Part shown: positions 1-4,988 of the stretch, one piece after another
Layout of the letters: each line of letters opens with the position of its first letter
Numbering within the stretch: position 1 is the first letter of the stretch
Assembly (NCBI GenBank): GCA_030643245.1
Contig: DAOWME010000203.1
Coordinates: forward strand, 1-5,387
Source of the DNA: Deltaproteobacteria bacterium
GTDB taxonomy: Bacteria; Desulfobacterota; UBA8473
Length of the DNA stretch: 5,387 nt
Direction: 5' to 3'
The notes under the pieces: generated by a model
Databases searched by the model: none
The model's input: only the letters and a program-made list of their open reading frames with translations
What the model was told of the DNA's origin: nothing
Translations under genes and position numbers: made by a program

Positions 1-783
1 AACCTGGACAGGCTTGAGAAGTTGTCGGAGAAGCACCCTGTCAATATACTGGTGACAGGCAACCAGGGGTGCGGCAAGTCCTCCTTGGTGAGACAGTTTG
101 CCGCGTTCTACAAGCGGCCTCTTGCAATTTTCCAGATCGGCCTGCTCGTGGAATCGGGTCAGCTTTTCGGACAGCAGCGGCTGAGACAGGGAGAGACCTA
201 CTATCAGAGTTTTTTATTCCCCAAGGCTATCCAGACTCCGAGGTGTGTTATCCATCTCGAGGAGATTAACAGATCTGAAACTCCTCATGCGTTGAATGAG
301 CTCTTTTCCGTATTATCGGAAGATCGGAGCATCTGGATCGACGAGCTGGGAATGGTTGACGTCGCACCCGGGATAGTCTTTTTTGCCACCATGAATGAGG
401 GGGAGGAATTCTCGGGCACAGATGAACTTGATGCTGCTTTGCGGGACAGGTTTTACCGGTTTAATCTTCACTACCTCCCTCCGAATGTGGAAGAAGAAGT
501 TATCACAAAAAAATGTGGTATAGATCAAGCGACTGCTCACAAGATACTCAGAGTGGTGAACAAACTCAGGGATAATTCTGAGACGGATATGAGCATATCC
601 GTACGTCACAGTCTGATGATCGCGGAACTCGTGGGATGTGGGGCATCGTTGCGGGAGGCGATCATTTATAGCCTGCAGATATCGAGCGATGTCCTTGAAT
701 CGTTACTCCTCTCTATTCACGTAGAGATGGAAGAGACAGAAGTGGACGAAAGGGAGTATTGGCGATACGTTCCCGGGGCTTAG
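1..783 (+). CDS. BssE-like MoxR/NorQ-family AAA+ ATPase, 5' end outside window
   Basis: The frame is open from base 1, so the gene almost certainly starts upstream; the TTG at 22 is only the first possible internal start. Numbered from that TTG, the Walker A is GNQGCGKSS (13-21), the Walker B is CVIHLEEINR (75-84), sensor 1 is FFATMNEG (120-127), the arginine-finger region is LDAALRDRF (136-144) and sensor 2 is around SVRHS (193-197). The LEEIN form of Walker B and the ALRDRF block are typical of MoxR/NorQ/CbbQ ATPases, which remodel or insert cofactors into partner enzymes. BssE (TutH) of toluene clusters belongs here and is thought to assist benzylsuccinate synthase. The small-subunit gene 100 bases downstream and the glycyl radical enzyme relics support that assignment. 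About 260 residues are visible of an expected 280-300. The stop lies inside a short GGGGC/GCCCC stem (775-787). The AAA+ family is certain; the BssE role is inferred from context. Confidence 0.88.
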   Translation, partial: NLDRLEKLSEKHPVNILVTGNQGCGKSSLVRQFAAFYKRPLAIFQIGLLVESGQLFGQQRLRQGETYYQSFLFPKAIQTPRCVIHLEEINRSETPHALNELFSVLSEDRSIWIDELGMVDVAPGIVFFATMNEGEEFSGTDELDAALRDRFYRFNLHYLPPNVEEEVITKKCGIDQATAHKILRVVNKLRDNSETDMSISVRHSLMIAELVGCGASLREAIIYSLQISSDVLESLLLSIHVEMEETEVDEREYWRYVPGA

Positions 784-883
784 CCCCAAAATCGGGAGCG
801 AGCGCCGGGTAGAGGAGTATAGTCAGAGGCTTTGGTGTGAACCTGAGAAGAAAAGTGTAGTAGTCGGGAAAGGGGGTGAGAAG

Positions 884-1048
884 ATGGCGATATGCAAAGA
901 ATGTAAGAGTTTTTTTCCGTTGGAAGATGATGCGTCAACGGGAGATTGTGTACAGCGGGTAGTGGACCCAAGGCAGGCATACTACCAGGCGAAACCAGTT
1001 GAGGCAGAGCAGGATGCTTCCACGTGTGCTTCATTTCAGAAGAAATAG
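884..1048 (+). CDS. BssC/AssC-type small iron-sulfur subunit of a fumarate-adding glycyl radical enzyme
   Basis: This is a 54-residue protein beginning MAICKECKSFFP, with a good ribosome site (GGGGGTGA) seven bases before ATG. Four cysteines (4, 7, 22, 48) form C-x2-C-x14-C-x25-C. The small subunits of benzylsuccinate synthase are of this size, carry this kind of cysteine set and bind a [4Fe-4S] cluster in a HiPIP-like fold. They cap the catalytic subunit and are needed for activity. The aromatic pair after the second cysteine, the GDC around the third and the CASFQ end fit the gamma-subunit type as I know it. A relic of the catalytic subunit starts ten bases after the stop, which preserves the C-then-A order of bss/ass operons. 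The reading frame looks undamaged although its partner gene is destroyed. The family call rests on motif and context, without a search. Confidence 0.75.
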   Translation: MAICKECKSFFPLEDDASTGDCVQRVVDPRQAYYQAKPVEAEQDASTCASFQKK

Positions 1049-1057
1049 ACAGGACCG

Positions 1058-1201
1058 ATGTGGAAGGAATTTGCAGAGAAGGGTTGTCAGCTCTGGAAGG
1101 CCTACATGAAGACCTGAGCGGACTTTGGGATGCGCCATATGTAGTTCAACACGATGTATGATGACGCTTTGAACGCGGCCCAGCGTCATGCTGAGGCATG
1201 A
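1058..1201 (+). pseudogene. Decayed C-terminal stub of glycyl radical enzyme catalytic subunit (BssA/AssA/MasD type)
   Basis: One frame reads as the region just before the glycyl radical loop of a fumarate-adding enzyme: a WKEF...QLWKAYMKT stretch, then ADFGMRHM, then FNTMYDDALNAAQRHAEA. Two stops interrupt it: TGA at 1115-1117, where family members have Trp (TGG to TGA), and TAG at 1142-1144, where Gln before FN is expected (CAG to TAG). A third stop (1199-1201) follows AEA directly, so the RVxGYS glycyl radical loop that should come next is deleted. Everything upstream, some 750 codons of a roughly 830-870-residue protein including the active-site cysteine, is also missing. The MYDDALNAAQ segment aligns with MVDDATLRAAQ in the second relic (4241-4270), which confirms the identity from within the window. 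The stub cannot make an enzyme. Confidence 0.72.
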
Positions 1202-1227
1202 CCCGGACCTTCATAAGAAGACCCGGG
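1202..1227 (+). other. Stem-loop after first catalytic-subunit relic
   Basis: CCCGGACCTTC pairs with GAAGACCCGGG around an ATAA loop, with one two-base internal mismatch. Three more G follow, then TAAAAC, so there is no U-tract for a classical terminator. It sits between the catalytic relic and the next small gene, whose ribosome site begins about 15 bases downstream. A closely related stem-loop stands after the second relic (4406-4431). A role in transcript processing, stability or partial attenuation between subunit genes is possible but unproven. Confidence 0.6.
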
Positions 1228-1257
1228 GGGTAAAACAAATAAAGAGGAGGGAATAAG

Positions 1258-1485
1258 ATGAAATGTACCGGATGTGGTTATGAGGCTGGCATAGATAAGT
1301 TTCGTTACCTTTACAATGCCCGGGTGGATTCCTCCATCAGCTTGCGACAATGTCCCAAGTGTGAGGAGTGGCTTGGCGTAGATGAACTGACGCAGAAGGT
1401 GGTCCAGAGTGTGAACGCTGGAGAGGCTCCCTGGGGTAAGTCAGCGGGCATCGAGGGAAAATCGGAACAAGCGACAGTAGATTAA
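1258..1485 (+). CDS. Small two-CxxC (zinc-ribbon/rubredoxin-like) protein, possible extra subunit of the fumarate-adding enzyme
   Basis: This 75-residue protein has a strong AGGAGG ribosome site eight bases before ATG. Cysteines 3 and 6 (CTGCG) and 32 and 35 (CPKCE) form two knuckles 25 residues apart, the layout of zinc ribbons and rubredoxins. Between them is a conserved-looking KFRYLYNARVD stretch, and after them WLGVDEL; the last 20 residues are polar and probably flexible. The gene stands where bss/ass/mas clusters encode small subunits, just after the catalytic subunit. The alkane enzyme of strain HxN1 (MasBCDE) is described with an additional small subunit, MasB, and this protein may be its counterpart; I infer that from size, place and cysteines and cannot verify it. 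Other possibilities are a free electron carrier or a zinc-bound assembly factor. Confidence 0.68.
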   Translation: MKCTGCGYEAGIDKFRYLYNARVDSSISLRQCPKCEEWLGVDELTQKVVQSVNAGEAPWGKSAGIEGKSEQATVD

Positions 1486-1665
1486 CCTGGTCAGTGTCTG
1501 AACGAAGATCAGATAGTTTTTCCAAGTTCAAGGAAGGTAAAGATTTCAACCTCAGGGATACAGCGGTGTATTTTGATGATTAAAATCTGAACCTGACACA
1601 GAAATTGGGGGAAACAGCAATCTTCGGTTGGACGCTAATTATCATAAGTAAGATGGAGGTTATAA

Positions 1666-2058
1666 ATGGCACGACGGGCAAGACGATCAAAACGTGATGA
1701 CTGGGAGAAAATGCGTCAAAGCATGACAGGAGAGTTTGCCAAGACCAAAGGCGTGGAGGGTAGGGAGATTGTACCTGACAAGGCCTGCGGCAAGTGCGAG
1801 AGTTTTGCGGAAAACGCTTATGCCACGGACGGAAGGGGTTTTTGCGCATCCTTGAAGGTCGGCAGTGACTTACTTTCAGACCCGCCTGTTTTCATCACAG
1901 AGGGGGATGTGGGCATGATGTGCATGTTCAACATGGATGCTGCCAGATGCACATACTATAAAGAGGCCGAGTATATCGATACGCACGGGGCTGAGTGTAA
2001 TGATCCCAAGTACGGGCGTCAGCAGAGGCAGATGGAAAAGGCGAAAAGCAAAAAATAA
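1666..2058 (+). CDS. 130-residue cysteine protein, probable BssB/AssB-type small subunit
   Basis: ATG is preceded by GGAGG with a six-base spacer. The first dozen residues (MARRARRSKRDD) and the last ones (EKAKSKK) are strongly basic. The core carries C41, C44, C60 and C86 in the pattern C-x2-C-x15-C-x25-C, almost identical to that of the 54-residue subunit at 884-1048 (C-x2-C-x14-C-x25-C), plus C95 and C111. This suggests the same [4Fe-4S] HiPIP-like fold. Its place downstream of the catalytic relic fits a beta-type subunit. It is longer than the roughly 80-residue BssB because of both extensions and an extra block around TYYKEAEYIDTHG. No signal peptide or membrane segment is visible, so it should be cytoplasmic. 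The reading frame is intact. I recognise the pattern but not a named family for the whole length. Confidence 0.7.
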   Translation: MARRARRSKRDDWEKMRQSMTGEFAKTKGVEGREIVPDKACGKCESFAENAYATDGRGFCASLKVGSDLLSDPPVFITEGDVGMMCMFNMDAARCTYYKEAEYIDTHGAECNDPKYGRQQRQMEKAKSKK

Positions 2059-2064
2059 GGCAAA

Positions 2065-2102
2065 GGGGAGGGGGGCTTCCGGAAACGGGGGGGTTCCTCT
2101 CC
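2065..2102 (+). terminator. Possible terminator stem-loop, G-rich
   Basis: Seven bases after the stop at 2058, GGGGAGG (2065-2071) can pair with CCTCTCC (2096-2102), with one G-T wobble. The 24-base loop contains a TTCCGGAA palindrome and a run of seven G. It is the only structure directly behind the left gene set, but the sequence after it (TATTCTCC) is not a U-tract, so Rho-independent termination is only a possibility. Confidence 0.3.
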
Positions 2103-2165
2103 TATTCTCCTGTCCGGTCAATGAATCAATGGATTGACGTTAGCGTATGAATTAGTGCTTTTTTA

Positions 2166-2363
2166 GCATCCTTCATATATGAAAAAATGTAGTTTACACT
2201 TTATTTTTGTCACTCCAGGTTTCAGTGTTCAGTTTTTGGATCTTGTGTTTTTCTCGCCTGATACCTGATACCGAAAAGCCATGTGAGAGGCATTTTCAGA
2301 CCCCGGAATATGTCTATTGGAGTCCGCATCGTTGAAAAGTGTAAACCGAGAAATGAAGGATGC
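2166..2363. repeat. Nested inverted repeat, MITE-like, about 198 bp
   Basis: Two perfect 11-base blocks at the left, GCATCCTTCAT (2166-2176) and GTTTACACTTT (2192-2202), return as exact reverse complements in the right order: AAAGTGTAAAC (2336-2346) and ATGAAGGATGC (2353-2363). The gap between blocks is 15 bases on the left, including half of a TTCATATATGAA palindrome, and 6 on the right. Inside lies a second, imperfect inverted pair built from seven-base units: GGTTTCAGTGTTCAGTT (2218-2234) against the CCTGATA tandem (2256-2272). T-runs flank both outer ends. It fills most of the 354-base gap between 2058 and 2413, in which I see no gene. It could be a miniature mobile element or a large transcript hairpin. 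Confidence 0.55.
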
Positions 2364-2412
2364 CCCTTTTTTTCTGAAGACCCCATTCATGGATAGACAC
2401 TAGGTTAATGCC

Positions 2413-2850
2413 ATGAGAGTTACAAAGGCCAGAGTAGTCACCATGGAGTTTACACTAAAAAATGATGAAGGAACGGTTCTTGAAACCACCCTTGGGCGAA
2501 AACCCGTTGAATTTCTATGTGGTGGCGGGGGTTTTTTGTCTGCCTTGGAGAATGCCCTGATAGGCCTCCGGCCCGGGGATGAGACGACCGTGGTTATACC
2601 CCCGTCCGAGGGGTATGGGCACAAAGACAGGGACCTCGTTCTGGAAGTCACGAAGAGCAGTCTTCCTGAGAGAGAAGTGACGGTGGGTCAGCGGTTCCGT
2701 CGACTTTTTCACAACGGTAAGAGTGACACCTTCAGGGTTACTGGTTTTCTTGATAACTGGGTTTTTCTCAACGGGAATCACCCGCTGGCAGGGATGGAAC
2801 TCCATTACGAAGTCAAGATTCTCGATGTAAGGCCTAAGGGACGGGGCTGA
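2413..2850 (+). CDS. FKBP-type peptidyl-prolyl cis-trans isomerase, SlyD-like
   Basis: This 145-residue protein would speed proline isomerisation and act as a folding helper in the cytoplasm. The FKBP strands and active-site lid are visible at 1-70: VVTMEFTLKNDEG, PVEFLCGGGGFLSALENALIGLRPGD, then PPSEGYG at 64-69. The chaperone insert (IF domain) typical of SlyD follows at about 71-118, and the SlyD signature NHPLAGMELHYEV at 122-134 closes the fold. Compared with E. coli SlyD there is no histidine/cysteine-rich metal-binding tail; the protein ends PKGRG. The ATG at 2413 is chosen because it gives the normal family N-terminus, although only a weak TAGG precedes it; Met11 would cut off the first strand. 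There is no leader peptide. It stands alone between two long spacers, so a link to the glycyl radical enzyme is unproven. Confidence 0.9.
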   Translation: MRVTKARVVTMEFTLKNDEGTVLETTLGRKPVEFLCGGGGFLSALENALIGLRPGDETTVVIPPSEGYGHKDRDLVLEVTKSSLPEREVTVGQRFRRLFHNGKSDTFRVTGFLDNWVFLNGNHPLAGMELHYEVKILDVRPKGRG

Positions 2851-3188
2851 AATAACTTCCTCAAGTTGGCGCTCAGATTTAGATCAGATTTGTTCGATCT
2901 GAAAATACAAAACCACAGGAATAGTTTTGCCTATTTCGAGGATTTTGTGTTTGAAGATCGGGTAAAGATAGCCTGAAGGTGAGATGTACAAATGGGGAAG
3001 TTATTTCGGCCACGTCCCTTAGGTGCTCGTCATTCCCACGAAGGTGGGAATCCAGTATTTCCGGCTACTTCGGCGCTTTTGGATTCCCGCTTCCGCGGGA
3101 ATGACGGTCATCTTTGCGACATTACATAGATGACACGACACTAGGTAGATAGGACTGATATCCATGGCAACCTGGAGAGAAAGATAGA
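2851..3188. other. Gene-free spacer of 338 bases
   Basis: I see no convincing reading frame here on either strand. It holds a small stem-loop, TCAGAT (2884-2889) with ATCTGA (2897-2902) followed by AAAAT, too weak to call a terminator, and the REP-like pair at 3028-3106. The last part carries the ribosome site (GGAGAGA, 3174-3180) of the next gene. No clear -35/-10 pair was found. Confidence 0.5.
3028..3106. repeat. REP-like palindromic repeat pair (GTCATTCC family)
   Basis: The left arm (3028-3055) starts CGTCATTCCCACGAAGG, folds on itself (TTCCCAC/GTGGGAA) and ends AATCCAG. The right arm (3080-3106), TGGATTCCCGC to GGGAATGACG, is its inverted partner and also folds on itself. The 24-base spacer between the arms is unrelated. 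Such inverted pairs of ATTCCC hairpins are widespread extragenic repeats in proteobacteria and related phyla. A second pair of the same family lies at 5055-5139. Confidence 0.8.
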
Positions 3189-4016
3189 ATGACAGACAAT
3201 GGCAAAAAGAAAATAGCTGTATTGTTTTCTGGTGGTACGGATTCAACGTACGCGGCATGGTCACAAATACCTGAATATGATGAAATCCGTCTGATAACGT
3301 TTCTGAGGCACGGGTTGAGAAAACCGGGAAATCCTCTGGAGGCAGTAAAACGGCTCAGGGAGGCGTTTACTGAAAAAGAGATTGTATATGAACAGGTTGA
3401 TTATGAGGACATATATCAAAAATTGAACCCCGCAAAAGAAAAGAGCGATGTCCAGCAGGAAGTCCTCAATCAGAAGATAACCCCTTTGTGGGAAAACCCT
3501 CACGGCAACGTGGACGGACAGGAGAAATATGACCTGAACAAAGAAAGACTGTTTATGGCCAATGAATGCTTGCAGTGTAAGATAGCGATGCATATTGCGG
3601 CCATAAGATATTGTAAGGAAAGAAATATTGCCAATATTTGTGATGGAAGCAACACAGAACAGTTGGATGACGGCTCCCAACTGGAACCGGTGAAAGAACT
3701 CGCCCAAAGTATCTTTAACAGGTATGGTATTAATTATTTTTCACCGGTATTCAATGTTCCACCAGAAGAGAGGGGCAGGGCTCTCTTTGAGGCTGGGATT
3801 ACCGAACACGCAGATCATAAACGTCTTGACAAGACCCATCAAATTCCATCATGGCAAATCCAGTGCACGGTGCCTTCATCTGTCTTGTGGACGGTATGCA
3901 TATTCCCATGGCTTGTTTATGATGGCGAGTCGTGTAATGATTACATTGAAATGTGTTACAACTATTATCATGCGGAGATGGAAAAGGGGCTAAAGATCAT
4001 GGGTCTTGAACCTTAA
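3189..4016 (+). CDS. PP-loop superfamily ATP pyrophosphatase, cysteine-rich, function unknown
   Basis: This 275-residue protein opens with a beta strand and SGGTDST (14-20), the pyrophosphate-binding PP-loop shared by QueC, ThiI, TtcA, LarE and PAPS reductases. These enzymes adenylate a substrate to prepare it for sulfur or nitrogen transfer. Downstream, CLQCK (127-131) and ICDGSN (150-155) resemble the cysteine pair and the [A/C]xG strand of the thiolating members. Further cysteines at 142, 226, 237, 249 and 256 could bind a metal or an iron-sulfur cluster. The 80-125 segment is charged and looks like an insertion. ATG is preceded by GGAGAGA with a rather long eight-base spacer. I cannot assign a substrate. 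Its neighbours are glycyl radical enzyme parts, which may be coincidence. A tRNA or cofactor sulfur-transfer enzyme is the most likely alternative. Confidence 0.75.
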   Translation: MTDNGKKKIAVLFSGGTDSTYAAWSQIPEYDEIRLITFLRHGLRKPGNPLEAVKRLREAFTEKEIVYEQVDYEDIYQKLNPAKEKSDVQQEVLNQKITPLWENPHGNVDGQEKYDLNKERLFMANECLQCKIAMHIAAIRYCKERNIANICDGSNTEQLDDGSQLEPVKELAQSIFNRYGINYFSPVFNVPPEERGRALFEAGITEHADHKRLDKTHQIPSWQIQCTVPSSVLWTVCIFPWLVYDGESCNDYIEMCYNYYHAEMEKGLKIMGLEP

Positions 4017-4036
4017 TATATATCTCATTTATCACT

Positions 4037-4393
4037 GATCAGGCACAGCTTGTTGGTTATCCGGGGAGTGCTCCCCATGAGATAATAGTCTGGTACTGGC
4101 AGTCTGCCAGCGTGATAAACGAGGAACTCTATAACGAGCAGGGGATCCTTCCGGAACCGGAAGAGGAATCGCTGAAGGTCCTTGCAGGGCTCAATGACTA
4201 CTGGGGCGGGCAGACTGCCATCGACAAGCTGGCCAACATGGTCGATGACGCAACCTTGAGAGCTGCCCAGACGGACCAGGAGAAGTATCAGGAGGTGATA
4301 GTCCGGGTGGCCGGCTACAGTGCACATTTTGTGGATATCAGCCGCAAGACCCAGGACAATATCATCCAGAGGACTGTTCAGGGATTAGGATAA
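4037..4393 (+). pseudogene. Internally deleted glycyl radical enzyme catalytic subunit (N-terminal piece fused to glycyl radical domain)
   Basis: The frame is open from 4010 to the TAA at 4391-4393. It first reads DQAQLVGYPGSAPHEI, then SASVINEELYNEQGILPEPEEES and LNDYWG, which I place about 100-180 residues into a fumarate-adding enzyme. From about 4235 it switches to the extreme C-terminus: MVDDATLRAAQ, then VRVAGYSAHFVDISRKTQDN and IIQRT. RVAGYS is the glycyl radical motif; its glycine is codon 4313-4315. The middle of about 600 residues, with the active-site cysteine, is absent, and the fusion is exactly in frame. The only usual start codon, GTG at 4112, lies inside the homologous region and has no ribosome site, so expression is doubtful. 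It begins within about 20 bases of the PP-loop gene's stop. A deletion relic is most likely; a 93-residue spare-part protein like GrcA/YfiD is the alternative. Confidence 0.82.
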
Positions 4394-4405
4394 CCGTGAC
4401 TACGA

Positions 4406-4431
4406 CCCCGGTCTTCATGAGAAGGCCGGGG
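4406..4431 (+). other. Stem-loop after second catalytic-subunit relic
   Basis: CCCCGGTCTTC pairs over all 11 positions (one T-G wobble) with GAAGGCCGGGG around an ATGA loop, a very stable stem. It starts 13 bases after the relic's stop and lies ten bases before the end of the convergent gene on the - strand. No U-tract follows on either strand. It shares the core CCCGG...TTCAT.AGAAG...CGGGGGG with the stem-loop at 1202-1230. It could help to end transcripts from both sides. Confidence 0.65.
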
Positions 4432-4440
4432 GGAAATTCC

Positions 4441-4971
4441 TCAACCCATCTGCTCAAACGACCACCTGCCTTTCTTACTTTCTTTCCCAATAGTTGAAAG
4501 CCATTTCTCATATCTCTTCTTTGTTTCTTCTCTTACTTCTTCAGCTTCTTCGTCTTCGAGTCCATGAGCCTCAATCCATTTTTCAATGAGCAGTCCTCCG
4601 GGCATCCACATCTCGACGGTTTCCCTCTCATATACCCATGCTTTCGTGGCCACCCCAAAAGTTGACAGGATTAACCAAACCTCGTCCCTCTCCCGGTCAT
4701 CGCAGAAGACGAGCATTGCACAGTCATCCAGATCAAATATCTCCTGGGGAGAACGATCATACTTAATGCTTTGAATCGTCCTGTCCTCCACATAAGAATC
4801 GAGTTCGGCAGCCAGCTTATCGAGATTTCCCCTGTCATCAGAGATAATCCACTTCCCCCAGTGTTCTAGATATTCCTCCCGGTTCAAGATATTATCTTTA
4901 TAGGCTATGGGGAAATACCAGTCAGAAGGGATTACGTAAATCCAGTTATAGTATGACTTGTCAACAATCAC
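4441..4971 (-). CDS. Tryptophan-rich 176-residue protein, tentatively the putative phosphothreonine lyase-domain (BLES03-like) family
   Basis: The protein starts with GTG (4969-4971); no ATG exists before Met86, and the frame closes upstream at 5017-5019. The ribosome site is weak (GGCGG). Visible features are WIYVIPSDWYF near the start, GKWIISDD (39-46), a KYDRS block (70-74), CAMLVFCDD (84-92), a helix, AWVYERETVEMWMPGG (111-126), and a charged helical tail from 137 with many Glu and Lys. The order GKW, KY, hydrophobic strand with DD, W-Y-E, W-PGG resembles small proteins annotated as putative phosphothreonine lyase domain; their real role is unknown and this match is from memory. There is no signal or membrane segment. 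It faces the same way as the activase end to its right and converges on the catalytic relic. No catalytic residues can be named. Confidence 0.72.
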   Translation of the reverse strand: MIVDKSYYNWIYVIPSDWYFPIAYKDNILNREEYLEHWGKWIISDDRGNLDKLAAELDSYVEDRTIQSIKYDRSPQEIFDLDDCAMLVFCDDRERDEVWLILSTFGVATKAWVYERETVEMWMPGGLLIEKWIEAHGLEDEEAEEVREETKKRYEKWLSTIGKESKKGRWSFEQMG

Positions 4972-4988
4972 ACGATCCGCCTGCCCGA

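Noticed and set aside
22..24. TTG as the true start of the AAA+ ATPase
   Set aside because: The frame is open to base 1 with a protein-like sequence (NLDRLEK), there is no ribosome site, and the family has more residues before Walker A.
780..1034. 84-codon frame on the - strand
   Set aside because: It overlaps the small-subunit gene, has no recognisable motif, and the + strand has a good ribosome site and cysteine pattern.
1115..1144. TGA and TAG in the left relic read as selenocysteine and pyrrolysine
   Set aside because: Both stand at ordinary Trp and Gln positions of the family, and the catalytic part and glycyl loop are missing, so recoding would not restore an enzyme.
2134..2165. TTGACG at 2134 as a -35 promoter element
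   Set aside because: No acceptable -10 hexamer lies 16-18 bases downstream.
2400..2805. Two - strand frames opposite the FKBP gene
   Set aside because: The + strand protein matches the SlyD/FKBP pattern from end to end, so these are antisense shadows.
3261..3707. 148-codon frame on the - strand
   Set aside because: It is a shadow of the PP-loop gene, whose motifs are clear on the + strand.
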